A stretch of 35,236 bases of DNA from Lachnospiraceae bacterium (lineage in GTDB: Bacteria; Bacillota; Clostridia; Lachnospirales; Lachnospiraceae), in NCBI GenBank assembly GCA_017938315.1, contig JAGBBV010000002.1, forward strand, positions 1 to 35,236, written 5' to 3'. Below, piece after piece: positions 26,962 through 35,142 of this stretch. The notes under the pieces are model-generated. The model had not been told where the DNA came from, searched no databases, and saw only the letters and a program-made list of their open reading frames with translations. The position numbers and the translations under genes were made by a program. Every line of letters starts with the position of its first letter. The stretch's first letter is position 1.

Positions 26962-28233
26962 ATGAACAAGAAACAGGGAAAGGCGAGTTTATATAGTAAG
27001 TTATTGATTATGACGCTGGTTCCGTTATTTTTGCTGGCAGTCGTAATTATGTCATTTAGTGCGCATCGCTTTGCAGAAGCCTTACATGAAGAAGTGAAAA
27101 AAGGATTGCAAGACTTAAACGCTACTTTTTTGACAATGTACGATTATTTATATCCCGGAGAATATACTGCTGTTGAGATGGAGAATGAGATATATATGCT
27201 CAAAGGAGAACATCAGATTAACGGGGATTTTTCCTTGATTGACAGAATGAAAGAAAGCACAGGCGTAGATATTACATTATTCTATCAGGATGCAAGGGTG
27301 ATTACTACGTTACGTGACCAGAGCGGAAACAGGATTATCGGCACCATGGTCAATTCTGTTGTGAAGAGGGATGTAATAGAAAAAGAAATAGCAACCTTTT
27401 ATCCCAGTGTAAATATTAACGGAACTGAGTATTTTGCATATTATGAGCCAATCAAAAATTCTGACGGAAGTATGATAGGTATGTTGTTTGTCGGTAAGCC
27501 GGCGAAGGAAGTATATCAAAGTGTAAGATCATCCGTCATGCCAATTATTGTAATTGGTCTCATTGCAATGATGTTAGCGGGATTTGTTACGCTTCGTTTT
27601 ACCAAAGAATTAATCAGTGGAATCAAGAAGATAGAGCTTTTTTTGAAAAAAGTTGCAAAGGGCAATTTACGGGATGAACTTGATTATGAGGTTTTAAAGA
27701 GAGATGACGAACTGGGGGAAATGGGAAAGAATGCAGTTCATATGCAAAAAGCGTTGATAGAACAGGTAGAAAAGGATGCCCTTACCGGTTTATATAACAG
27801 AAGGTATAGTGAAAAGAAGATGGAGGAGATCTATAAAAAGGGAATTCCCTTTTCACTTGTACTCTGTGATATAGATTTTTTTAAAAAAGTAAATGATACT
27901 TATGGTCATGAGTGTGGAGACCTTGTTCTGCAAGAAGTATCTGCTATTCTAAAAAGAACCATGAGAGGAAAAGGATATGCTGCCAGATGGGGTGGCGAAG
28001 AGTTCCTCCTTGTTTTTGAAGACTATAAAAAAGAACAGGCTATAATGGTACTTCAAGGTATCATGGAAGATGTAAGAAATATTAGAATTGAATATAAAGA
28101 AGAGATTGTTACAGTCACCATGACATTTGGTGTTTGTGAGGGAACATCAGAAGATTTGGATGTTTTATTAAAAGAAGCTGATGATAAATTGTATTATGGT
28201 AAGGAAAACGGAAGAAACCAAATTGTAGAATAG
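26962..28233 (+). CDS. Membrane diguanylate cyclase with Cache sensor, HAMP and GGDEF domains
   Basis: Protein of 423 residues that should make cyclic di-GMP. Helix 13-33; extracellular Cache-type domain about 35-190 (single Cache_3 style: DRMKESTGVDITLFYQDARVITT, then YFAYYEPIKNSDGSMIGMLFVG); helix 193-213; HAMP about 214-268; GGDEF domain 270-423. The active-site motif is GGEEF (344-348), the accepted variant; Asp303 and the LCDIDFFKKVNDTYGH stretch supply metal and substrate contacts. The residues before it (GYAARW) do not form an RxxD inhibitory site, so simple product inhibition is unlikely. It starts 36 bases after the fusion gene behind GGGGGAA, with no promoter or terminator between, so it is probably in the transport operon and may report on the same extracellular ligand. 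Confidence 0.92.
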   Translation: MNKKQGKASLYSKLLIMTLVPLFLLAVVIMSFSAHRFAEALHEEVKKGLQDLNATFLTMYDYLYPGEYTAVEMENEIYMLKGEHQINGDFSLIDRMKESTGVDITLFYQDARVITTLRDQSGNRIIGTMVNSVVKRDVIEKEIATFYPSVNINGTEYFAYYEPIKNSDGSMIGMLFVGKPAKEVYQSVRSSVMPIIVIGLIAMMLAGFVTLRFTKELISGIKKIELFLKKVAKGNLRDELDYEVLKRDDELGEMGKNAVHMQKALIEQVEKDALTGLYNRRYSEKKMEEIYKKGIPFSLVLCDIDFFKKVNDTYGHECGDLVLQEVSAILKRTMRGKGYAARWGGEEFLLVFEDYKKEQAIMVLQGIMEDVRNIRIEYKEEIVTVTMTFGVCEGTSEDLDVLLKEADDKLYYGKENGRNQIVE

Positions 28234-28247
28234 CAAAGAATATAAGA

Positions 28248-28285
28248 AACGCTCCTAAGCATTTGCCAGGAGCGTTATATTTTTA
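28248..28285. terminator. Bidirectional terminator between the cyclase gene and uxaC
   Basis: AACGCTCCT (28248-28256) pairs perfectly with AGGAGCGTT (28268-28276) around an 11-base loop. The plus-strand transcript runs into ATATTTTT. The genes on either side converge, so it may serve both strands, though the minus-strand tail (TTTCTT) is weaker. Confidence 0.8.
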
Positions 28286-28291
28286 TAAAAT

Positions 28292-29707
28292 TTATGCTTC
28301 TTCTAAGTTGAATTTAAAATATCTTACTGCATTGTTATAAGAGATATTGGTTACAATTTCTGATAATACTTCCATATCAGCAGGGAACTCGCCATTTTCA
28401 ACAAGCTTTCCGATTAGGTCACACATAATTCTGCGGAAATATTCATGTCTTGTGTAGGATAAGAAGCTTCTGGAATCTGTAAGCATACCTACAAAGCCGG
28501 ATAAGTTTCCAAGGCTTGCAAGAGAAAGCATTTGATTTTGCATACCTATTTTATGATCATTAAACCACCATGCGCTCCCTTGCTGAATCTTAGCAACAGC
28601 TGTGGAATCCTGGAAGCATCCTAAAATGGTACCGATTACTTCATTATCACCGGGATTTAAACTATAAAGGATGGTTCTGGGTAATTCGTTTGTTTCAATC
28701 AGAGCATTCAGATAATCTGCCAATTGATCTGCCGGTGCATAATTGCTGATACAATCATAGCCGGTGTCAGGACCTAACTTCTGATACATGAATTTATTAT
28801 TATCACGTTTACAACCATAATGAAGCTGCATTACCCAGTTGTGACGGTTACATTCTTTTCCCATAAAAATCATAAATGCTGTTTTATATATGAGAGATTC
28901 TTCTTTGTTAAGGGTTTCTCCGGATAATCTTTTTGCAAATATTTTTTCTACAGTAGCTTCATCAGCAGGATAGTACATAACAAATTCAAGTCCGTGGTCA
29001 GAAACACTACAGCCTCTAGATGCAAAGAAGTCCATACGTTTTATCAATGCATCTTTTAAAGAAGAAAATGATGTAATTGCGGTTCCGCTCACAGAAGAGA
29101 GCTGCTCGATATAATCAATAAAATCAGCTTTTTCAATATTCATAGCTTTATCAGGACGCCATGCAGGTAAAACCTGAACATCAAAAGTCTCATCTGATGC
29201 AATTTTTTCATGCCACTCAAGAGAATCAACGGGATCATCTGTGGTACAGATTAATGTTACGTTGGAAGATTTGATGATATTGCGGACACTCATGGATGGC
29301 TCTGCTAATTTCGCGTTGCACAGATTCCATACTTCTTCAGCGGTGTTTTTATTTAATGTTCCATAGTATCCAAAATATCTTTGCAGTTCTAAGTGACTCC
29401 AATGATATAAGGGATTACCGATTGCTTTTCCTAAAACTTCGGCCCATTTCATAAACTTTTCTTTGTCTGAGGCATTTCCGGTAATATAATGTTCATCAAT
29501 GCCGCAAGAACGCATGAAACGCCACTTATAGTGATCGCCGCCAAGCCATACCTGGGTAATGTTTTCAAACTTACGGTCGTTTGCAATTTCAGCGGGATTA
29601 ATATGACAGTGGTAATCCAAGATGGGAGCCTTTGCCGCATACTCATGATAGAGAGTCTTTGCTGTTTCTGTGGATAATAAAAAATCTTTATCCATAAATG
29701 GTTTCAT
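28292..29707 (-). CDS. uxaC: Glucuronate isomerase (uronate isomerase)
   Basis: Isomerises D-glucuronate to D-fructuronate and D-galacturonate to D-tagaturonate, the first step of hexuronate use. The 471 residues are standard length for this amidohydrolase-fold family. MKPFMDKDFLL opens the protein and ILDYHCHINPAEIA gives the metal-site His33 and His35; LICTTDDPVDSLEWH, LPAWRPDKAM, GMLTDSRSFLSY and RHEYFRRI are further hallmarks. A GGAGGCAT site precedes the ATG. It lies 25 bases after the LacI-type gene on the same strand and is probably transcribed with it. The next enzymes of the pathway (uxuA, uxuB, kdgK) are not in this window. Confidence 0.97.
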   Translation of the reverse strand: MKPFMDKDFLLSTETAKTLYHEYAAKAPILDYHCHINPAEIANDRKFENITQVWLGGDHYKWRFMRSCGIDEHYITGNASDKEKFMKWAEVLGKAIGNPLYHWSHLELQRYFGYYGTLNKNTAEEVWNLCNAKLAEPSMSVRNIIKSSNVTLICTTDDPVDSLEWHEKIASDETFDVQVLPAWRPDKAMNIEKADFIDYIEQLSSVSGTAITSFSSLKDALIKRMDFFASRGCSVSDHGLEFVMYYPADEATVEKIFAKRLSGETLNKEESLIYKTAFMIFMGKECNRHNWVMQLHYGCKRDNNKFMYQKLGPDTGYDCISNYAPADQLADYLNALIETNELPRTILYSLNPGDNEVIGTILGCFQDSTAVAKIQQGSAWWFNDHKIGMQNQMLSLASLGNLSGFVGMLTDSRSFLSYTRHEYFRRIMCDLIGKLVENGEFPADMEVLSEIVTNISYNNAVRYFKFNLEEA

Positions 29708-29732
29708 AGTTGAATGCCTCCTGATGATTGTT

Positions 29733-30749
29733 TTATTTTAATGTATTTGTGCTGGCACGATGAATAATTTTTCCGGGTAAAACTGTTTTGGAAGGTAAAT
29801 CTTCACCATTTAAAACGCCAATACATGTAGCAACTAATTGTGTGCATAGGGGTTCCAGTCCGTTGTCTACCGATGTAATTTCCGGTTCGGAACAAGTGGT
29901 TATTAAGGAATTATTATAACCCATAACAGCAAAATCACCCGGTACGGAAAATCCGTTTGCTTTTGCATATTTTACAGCTCCTACAGCAAGGATATCTTCT
30001 GCGCCAATAATTGCATGGAAAGACAAACCGCTTTTCTCAATTTGTGAAACAAAATCACTGATTTCTTCCACGTCTTCACGCATGCCGGAATAGTAGTGGA
30101 GATACTCTTCAGATAAAGTTAGTCCTTTGTCTTCGTAGGCGGAACGGAAACCGTTCAATTTTTTGATACTGCTGTAGGAATATGAGTTATAAAGATAAAG
30201 AATATCTGTAATTCCCTGATCCAGTAAAAGGAGAGTGAGATCTTTCATTGCTTGGAAATCATTACAAACTGTACAATAAATATTAGGATAATCAATGATA
30301 CCATTTAAAAGCATAACAGGCACTTGGCCGGCGGCATCACAGATGTATTGATTGTCTTCCATATCAGGCTCAATAAAGTGAGAACCTACTAAGATAAGAC
30401 TGTCAACGTGCTGGTTAAGCAATAGGGAAAGGGATTCTTTCTTTCCATCAAGATCATAACCGGTACAACAAAGGATAGGATGATATCCACCTGCACGTAA
30501 ATTCTTTTCGATATAATAAACAGCCTTTGCTAAATAAATATCTGAGCAATCGGCACAGAGAATACCAATGGATTTCATGGAGTTTAAACCAAGCCCTCTT
30601 GCAAAAGCATTAGGAGTATAGCCACATTTTTCGATGATATCCAATACCTTTTTCCGGGTTTTCGGACGTACATTTGAACTCCCGTTAAGGACACGGGAAA
30701 CGGTCGCAATAGATACCCCTGCCTGCTTAGATATATCATAGATTGTCAT
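29733..30749 (-). CDS. LacI-family transcriptional regulator of uronate genes
   Basis: Repressor-type protein of 338 residues. The N-terminal helix-turn-helix is TIYDISKQAGVSIATVSRVLNG with hinge helix YTPNAFARGL, followed by a periplasmic-binding-protein-like effector domain (SIGILCADCSDIYLAKAV to the C-terminal FAVMGYNNSLITTCSEP). I set the start at 30749: AGGAGA lies eight bases upstream, and the 32-residue extension to 30845 would begin upstream of the likely transcription start and precede the conserved domain. Its neighbour uxaC suggests it senses a uronate or a derivative. The 40-bp palindrome at its promoter suggests it controls itself and uxaC. Confidence 0.93.
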   Translation of the reverse strand: MTIYDISKQAGVSIATVSRVLNGSSNVRPKTRKKVLDIIEKCGYTPNAFARGLGLNSMKSIGILCADCSDIYLAKAVYYIEKNLRAGGYHPILCCTGYDLDGKKESLSLLLNQHVDSLILVGSHFIEPDMEDNQYICDAAGQVPVMLLNGIIDYPNIYCTVCNDFQAMKDLTLLLLDQGITDILYLYNSYSYSSIKKLNGFRSAYEDKGLTLSEEYLHYYSGMREDVEEISDFVSQIEKSGLSFHAIIGAEDILAVGAVKYAKANGFSVPGDFAVMGYNNSLITTCSEPEITSVDNGLEPLCTQLVATCIGVLNGEDLPSKTVLPGKIIHRASTNTLK

Positions 30750-30773
30750 TTGTAATTCTCCTTTTTCAAAAAA

Positions 30774-30813
30774 GTCAGTATCAAAATGTAACCATTTACA
30801 TTTTGGCACTGAC
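30774..30813. promoter_or_regulatory. 40-bp palindrome, likely LacI-type operator
   Basis: The two 18-base arms (30774-30791 and 30796-30813) match at 16 of 18 positions around a four-base centre. The core TGTAACCATTTACA resembles the 14-base operators of LacI-family proteins. It lies directly downstream of the -10 box of the lacI-type gene and covers the expected transcription start, the position of a repressing operator. In the messenger it would also fold into a strong 5' hairpin. Confidence 0.65.
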
Positions 30814-30816
30814 TTC

Positions 30817-30845
30817 ATTATATAATAGTCTGTTTCAAAAAACAA
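30817..30845 (-). promoter_or_regulatory. Promoter of the lacI-type gene and uxaC
   Basis: On the minus strand: TTGTTT (30845-30840), 17 bases, then TATAAT (30822-30817). The start would be near 30810, inside the palindrome. Confidence 0.6.
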
Positions 30846-30876
30846 GAAGTGATAATAATGTATTATATATTATTAT

Positions 30877-32130
30877 TTATATTATTATCGGAGCCGTCTT
30901 AAATTCGTTTATAGGCGCTTGATTTGTTTTGCTTGAAGAGACATATTCATAAAGATCGCTACAATAGATATCTTTTTTTAGCATAGAATATGCAGTGGGT
31001 GGGAGAATATTGATAGCGTCAGGTATATTGCTGATAAGCGGTATGTCGGAATGCTTCTTGATACAAGAGAGTACTTCGGAAGCATTTTTATTAAAACCGA
31101 GCAAGCGTACGTAAGGAGTATATAAATTGCGTTCATGAAAAGTTGCTTCGTAGCAAGAAGGTGTTTCCATATTTAAAAGAATATGCATGAGTATGCGGCT
31201 GATTCTCGAGTATGTTATGTCTTTGCTTTTTAATGACATACAAAAATCAGAAAAAGAGTGATAAGATGCAAGTTTTTTGCTTATTTTGTCGGAAATATCC
31301 CGATTACAATCAAGGTACTTTGAAAAACCGATTTCTTTTTCTGATAAGAGTTTATAATATAACAAAGATGAAAAATCATCTGCGGTAATTGCATGAGAGG
31401 ATATATGATGCTCATCAAAAATTTTGATAATATCTTCCGGGATATGGGTGCGATAGTCATCTTTTTGCATTGCAATAGAAGAGCGGATCGCAGAGGCAGA
31501 ACAGAACTCCCGCGTATTATCGGACACAGAGTCATCGTGATAGCCGGCTCCCTTTCTCAAAACGGTAACAGGGGACATGCGGCTGCCGGATACAAGCAAT
31601 GATTTGCAGTATTCCAGACCAAGGATATTGTTTGGCGAAGAAAGAAGCAGTTCATAATCCTTTTTTTGGGAGATGCTAAGATCGGAAAGAAGCATCTGCA
31701 TACGGGCAGTGGGAAAAGAAAGCCCTTGTTTTTGCAAGTCAGACAAAAGCTTGTTTTGTGCGTCAGAAAAATGACATAATTTATCGGCACAGGACATTAA
31801 AGTATTAATGTCACCGCATTCGCTGCCAAATGATAAATAATCAATACACCCCAGATGGTTTAAGAGAGTTACTGCCCCCTGGGAAAAGTATTCTGCACTG
31901 GAAATTGCGTATAGGGAAGGCAGTTCCAAAACTACATCTGCACCGCCGAGAAGTGCCGTTTCGGTACGGGTGTATTTGTTGCAGATAGCAGGTGCTCCTC
32001 TCTGTACAAAATCACCACTCATGAGAATAACAATATAATCAGCCCCGGTTTTCTTTCGGGTTTCATCTATCTGATATTTGTGACCGTTATGAAAGGGATT
32101 GTATTCAGCAATAATTGCAGCAATTTTCAT
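30877..32130 (-). CDS. tmcAL: tRNA(Met) cytidine acetate ligase TmcAL (YlbM)
   Basis: Makes N4-acetylcytidine at the wobble base of elongator tRNA-Met using acetate and ATP. Length 417 residues. The nucleotidyltransferase motif is AEYNPFHNGHKYQI near the N-terminus; GDFVQRGAPAICNKYTRTE and GADVVLELPSLYAISSAEYF are strongly conserved in the family, and KGAGYHDDSV, SASAIRSSI follow. A minus-strand AAAGGAA precedes the ATG. It is divergent from pta-ackA; since its substrate is acetate, that neighbourhood may be more than chance. In Bacillus the homologue ylbM lies beside ylbN (DUF177) and rpmF, which here are about 3 kb away beyond pta-ackA. Confidence 0.95.
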   Translation of the reverse strand: MKIAAIIAEYNPFHNGHKYQIDETRKKTGADYIVILMSGDFVQRGAPAICNKYTRTETALLGGADVVLELPSLYAISSAEYFSQGAVTLLNHLGCIDYLSFGSECGDINTLMSCADKLCHFSDAQNKLLSDLQKQGLSFPTARMQMLLSDLSISQKKDYELLLSSPNNILGLEYCKSLLVSGSRMSPVTVLRKGAGYHDDSVSDNTREFCSASAIRSSIAMQKDDYRTHIPEDIIKIFDEHHISSHAITADDFSSLLYYKLLSEKEIGFSKYLDCNRDISDKISKKLASYHSFSDFCMSLKSKDITYSRISRILMHILLNMETPSCYEATFHERNLYTPYVRLLGFNKNASEVLSCIKKHSDIPLISNIPDAINILPPTAYSMLKKDIYCSDLYEYVSSSKTNQAPINEFKTAPIII

Positions 32131-32232
32131 AGTAAAATTCCTTTATGGGTTTATGGTATTTAAAATGTATCATAAATAAACTATATAAGCAATTTTGTAT
32201 TTTAATTTAGACAATTTTTTTGTGTTTCATAC

Positions 32233-32261
32233 TTGTTTGAACCCAAGTGATGCGATATACT
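32233..32261 (+). promoter_or_regulatory. Promoter of pta-ackA
   Basis: TTGTTT (32233-32238), 17 bases, TATACT (32256-32261). The start near 32268 leaves a short leader and excludes the upstream in-frame ATG at 32195 as a start for pta. Confidence 0.6.
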
Positions 32262-32290
32262 TTTTATATGAGACGAAAGGAGAAATTGCC

Positions 32291-33292
32291 ATGTCATATA
32301 TTGATGTAATTAAAGATAAGGCGAGAATGGACAGAAAAACAATTGTTTTGCCCGAAACTACCGATAAAAGAACTTTAATAGCTGCTGCACATATTATGCA
32401 GGAGGGGATTGCCAATATTATTATGATTGGTAACCGTGAAAAAATTATGGATGGTGCCAATTGGCTGGAAATTGAGTTAGATGGTGTGACAATCATAGAC
32501 CCGTCCAATTGTGATAAGTTAGACGAATATGTAAATTTATTATATGAAACAAGAAAATCAAAAGGAATGACACCGGAAAAAGCAAGAGAAATTTTGCTTT
32601 CTGATTTTTTGACTTTCGGTGTTATCATGGTAAAGGCCAATGATGCTGACGGTATGGTAGCAGGCGCGTGTCATGCGACGGCAGATACCTTGCGTCCGGC
32701 ACTTCAGATTTTAAAAACAGCACCGGGTGTAAAATTGGTATCAGGATTTTTCCTGATGTGTATTCCTGATTGTGAATACGGAGATAACGGCACATTCCTG
32801 TTTGCTGATTGTGGACTGAATCAGGATCCCACAGCGGAGGAACTGGCAGCCATTGCAGACAGTTCAGCGAAGAGTTTTAAGAGCCTTGTTGGAAGTAAAC
32901 CCGTGATTGCAATGTTATCCCATTCTACCAAGGGAAGCGCTAAGCATCCGCTGGTTGATAAAGTGGCTGAAGCTACCAGAATTGCACATGAAGAGTATCC
33001 GCATCTTTGCCTTGATGGTGAATTACAGCCTGATGCCGCTCTTGTTCCCCATGTTGCAAAATCGAAAGCACCCGGAAGTGAAGTGGCAGGTAAAGCGAAT
33101 GTACTAATTTTCCCCAATCTGGACTGTGGTAATATCGGATATAAATTAGTACAGCGATTAGGGAAAGCTGAAGCATACGGCCCGATGCTTCAAGGAATTG
33201 CAAAGCCTGTTAATGATTTATCCAGAGGATGTTCATGGCAGGATATCGTAGGTGTTGTAGCACTTACAGCAGTACAGGCACAATTAGTATAG
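32291..33292 (+). CDS. pta: Phosphate acetyltransferase
   Basis: Interconverts acetyl-CoA and acetyl phosphate, the first step of acetate formation with ATP gain. The 333 residues are the short single-domain form typical of Firmicutes. Visible: RKTIVLPETTDKRTL at the N-terminus, MVAGACHATADTLRPALQI, MLSHSTKGSAKHPLVDKVAEATR and DGELQPDAALVP, all conserved in the PTA/PTB family and favouring acetyl over butyryl substrates. I start at ATG 32291, which has AAAGGAG nine bases upstream; the frame is open 32 codons further but lies before the promoter. ackA begins 17 bases after its stop. Confidence 0.96.
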   Translation: MSYIDVIKDKARMDRKTIVLPETTDKRTLIAAAHIMQEGIANIIMIGNREKIMDGANWLEIELDGVTIIDPSNCDKLDEYVNLLYETRKSKGMTPEKAREILLSDFLTFGVIMVKANDADGMVAGACHATADTLRPALQILKTAPGVKLVSGFFLMCIPDCEYGDNGTFLFADCGLNQDPTAEELAAIADSSAKSFKSLVGSKPVIAMLSHSTKGSAKHPLVDKVAEATRIAHEEYPHLCLDGELQPDAALVPHVAKSKAPGSEVAGKANVLIFPNLDCGNIGYKLVQRLGKAEAYGPMLQGIAKPVNDLSRGCSWQDIVGVVALTAVQAQLV

Positions 33293-33309
33293 AAAACGGA
33301 GAGATGAAC

Positions 33310-34506
33310 ATGAATATTTTAGTTATTAACTGTGGAAGCTCATCATTAAAATTTCAGTTGATAAATGCACAAAGTGAAGAATTAATTGCAAAAGGACTCT
33401 GTGAGAGAATCGGCATTGACGGAAGTCAGATTGTCTATACACCTACCGGTGGAGAAAAGAAGATAACAGTTACACCTATGAATGATCACACGGATGCAAT
33501 CCGCCTTGTTCTTTCTGCACTTACAGACGAAAAGACAGGTGTTGTAAAAAGCCTTAATGAAATTTCAGCTGTAGGGCATCGCATCGTACACGGCGGTGAA
33601 AACTTTGCGGCATCTACCGTAATTACGGATGAAGTCATAAAGGCCATTGAAGAATGCAATGATTTAGCACCCCTTCATAACCCTGCAAACTTAATTGGTA
33701 TTGCTGCATGTAAGGAATTAATGCCGGATACTCCCATGGTGGCAGTGTTTGACACCGCATTCCATCAGACAATGCCGGAAGAAGCTTACTTATACGGTAT
33801 TCCTTATGATTATTATGAGAAGTATAAAGTGAGAAGATATGGGTTCCATGGAACCAGTCATTCTTATGTATCCCATCAGGCAGCAAAACTTCTCGGAAAG
33901 AATTATGAAGATTTAAAGATTATAGTTTGCCATTTAGGAAACGGAGCCAGCGTATCAGCTGTAAAGAATGGAAAGTGCGTGGACACCTCTATGGGACTTA
34001 CGCCACTGGAAGGTCTGATCATGGGAACAAGATCCGGTGATATGGATCCCGCCATTATCGAGTTCCTTTGTAATAAAGAAGGAAAGAACGTAAAAGAAAT
34101 TTTAAGTGAATTAAATAAGAAATCCGGAGTTCTCGGTTTGTCCGGTGGTTTTTCCTCCGATTTTAGGGACTTGGAAGATGCATATATGAATGGTGATGAA
34201 TTTGCCATCAGAACAATGAACGCATTTAATTACAGAGTTGCCAAGTATATAGGTGCTTATACGGCAGCAATGAATGGTGTTGATGCTATTTGCTTCACAG
34301 CAGGACTTGGAGAAAACAGTCCTTTTGTAAGAGAAAAAGTATGTGGTTATCTTGAGTATTTGGGCATAGCACTGGACGACGAAAAAAATGCAAAACGTGG
34401 TATGGATTTAGATATTGCCACACCCGACAGCAAAACCCGGGTATTGGTGATTCCCACTAATGAAGAATTGGCAATTGCACGGGAAACATATGCATTAGTA
34501 AAATAA
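33310..34506 (+). CDS. ackA: Acetate kinase
   Basis: Transfers phosphate from acetyl phosphate to ADP, giving acetate and ATP. The 398 residues are standard. The actin-like ATPase fold opens with MNILVINCGSSSLKFQL; RIVHGGENF, VFDTAFHQTMP and RYGFHGTSHSY carry active-site histidine and arginine residues; HLGNGASVSAVKNGKCVDTS and GLIMGTRSGDMDPAI follow, and FTAGLGENSP closes the nucleotide site. ATG 33310 is chosen because GGAGAG precedes it and the family starts MKVLVINCGSSSLK; the upstream in-frame ATG at 33229 is inside pta. Co-transcribed with pta. Confidence 0.97.
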   Translation: MNILVINCGSSSLKFQLINAQSEELIAKGLCERIGIDGSQIVYTPTGGEKKITVTPMNDHTDAIRLVLSALTDEKTGVVKSLNEISAVGHRIVHGGENFAASTVITDEVIKAIEECNDLAPLHNPANLIGIAACKELMPDTPMVAVFDTAFHQTMPEEAYLYGIPYDYYEKYKVRRYGFHGTSHSYVSHQAAKLLGKNYEDLKIIVCHLGNGASVSAVKNGKCVDTSMGLTPLEGLIMGTRSGDMDPAIIEFLCNKEGKNVKEILSELNKKSGVLGLSGGFSSDFRDLEDAYMNGDEFAIRTMNAFNYRVAKYIGAYTAAMNGVDAICFTAGLGENSPFVREKVCGYLEYLGIALDDEKNAKRGMDLDIATPDSKTRVLVIPTNEELAIARETYALVK

Positions 34507-34524
34507 TCTAAAAATATTTTTTAA

Positions 34525-34570
34525 AATTGTAACTATGGTATTGACAAAAATTGATACCATAGTTATAATT
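34525..34570. promoter_or_regulatory. 46-bp palindrome embracing the DUF177-rpmF promoter
   Basis: TAACTATGGTAT (34530-34541) is perfectly inverted at 34554-34565, and the symmetry extends outward to 17-base arms with one mismatch (AATT at 34525-34528 with AATT at 34567-34570). The 12-base centre contains most of the TTGACA box, and the right arm runs into the TATAAT. There is no T run after it, so it is better explained as an operator than as an ackA terminator. Confidence 0.6.
34541..34569 (+). promoter_or_regulatory. Consensus promoter of DUF177-rpmF
   Basis: TTGACA (34541-34546), exactly 17 bases, TATAAT (34564-34569): twelve of twelve consensus positions. The start is near 34576, about 40 bases before the ATG. 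Confidence 0.85.
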
Positions 34571-34615
34571 GTTTGAGTGTGCGAATAGATTTTTATGCAC
34601 ATTGGGAGTTAATAT

Positions 34616-35140
34616 ATGTTAATGAATCTGACTGATGTATTTACATCTGCTGGAAAAGTGAAGAAGGTAAACGTGCCTTATGCAAATGATATTTTTTCTT
34701 ACATGGGAAACAAGTATCCTATTAAAGAAAAGACAGAAATTGCCTTTACGTTTTCAAATGTTGGTACAGAATCTGTGCTGATTGAAGGAGAGTTGCAGCT
34801 TGTGCTGGATATTCCTTGTGATAGATGTTTGCAGAGTGTGAATGTTCATGTTTCTGTGACGTTTGCACATCAGGTAGCATCTCCTGAAAAGGAGGAAGCG
34901 TCATCAGAAGAGGATGAACAAATTTTTATGTCCGGTTATGAACTGGATGTAGACACTCTCATAAACAATGAAATCTTAATTAATATGCCGGTTAAAGTTC
35001 TGTGCAAAGAGGAGTGTAAAGGAATTTGTCCTGTTTGCGGCGGAAACTTAAATGAAAAGGAGTGCGGATGCGATACTTTCGTTCCCGATCCAAGGATGGC
35101 AGCAATTAAAGATATCTTTAACGCAAATAAGGAGGTGTAA
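34616..35140 (+). CDS. DUF177 (YceD/YlbN) protein
   Basis: Protein of 174 residues. The DUF177 family is almost always encoded before rpmF and, in E. coli and plants, is linked to 23S rRNA accumulation and ribosome assembly. Here the central LDIPCDRCLQSV gives Cys68 and Cys71, and the C-terminal part has six cysteines (130, 134, 138, 141, 150, 152; core ICPVCGG), so it probably binds metal. I start at ATG 34616, which has GGGAG seven bases upstream; ATG 34622 is an alternative. rpmF starts two bases after its stop, its GGAGG site overlapping the last codons. Confidence 0.9.
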   Translation: MLMNLTDVFTSAGKVKKVNVPYANDIFSYMGNKYPIKEKTEIAFTFSNVGTESVLIEGELQLVLDIPCDRCLQSVNVHVSVTFAHQVASPEKEEASSEEDEQIFMSGYELDVDTLINNEILINMPVKVLCKEECKGICPVCGGNLNEKECGCDTFVPDPRMAAIKDIFNANKEV

Positions 35141-35142
35141 CG

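Noticed and set aside
17378-28233. Recently acquired mobile island
   Set aside because: No integrase, transposase, tRNA target duplication or clear flanking direct repeats; base composition looks like the neighbours.
30750-30845. N-terminal extension of the LacI-type protein
   Set aside because: The 32 extra residues are encoded by the palindrome and promoter; the ATG at 30749 has a good AGGAGA.
30851-30889. GATAATAAT / ATTATTATC inverted repeat at the end of tmcAL as terminator
   Set aside because: Only A and T in nearly all of the stem, a 21-base spacer and overlap with the stop codon; not convincing.
32195-32290. N-terminal extension of pta from ATG 32195
   Set aside because: Precedes the likely promoter, has no ribosome binding site and is not part of the conserved protein.
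34507-34530. Terminator directly after ackA
   Set aside because: The AAAAATATTTTTT stretch is self-complementary but has no G or C in the stem, so it is too weak to call; the nearby strong dyad has no T run and fits an operator better.
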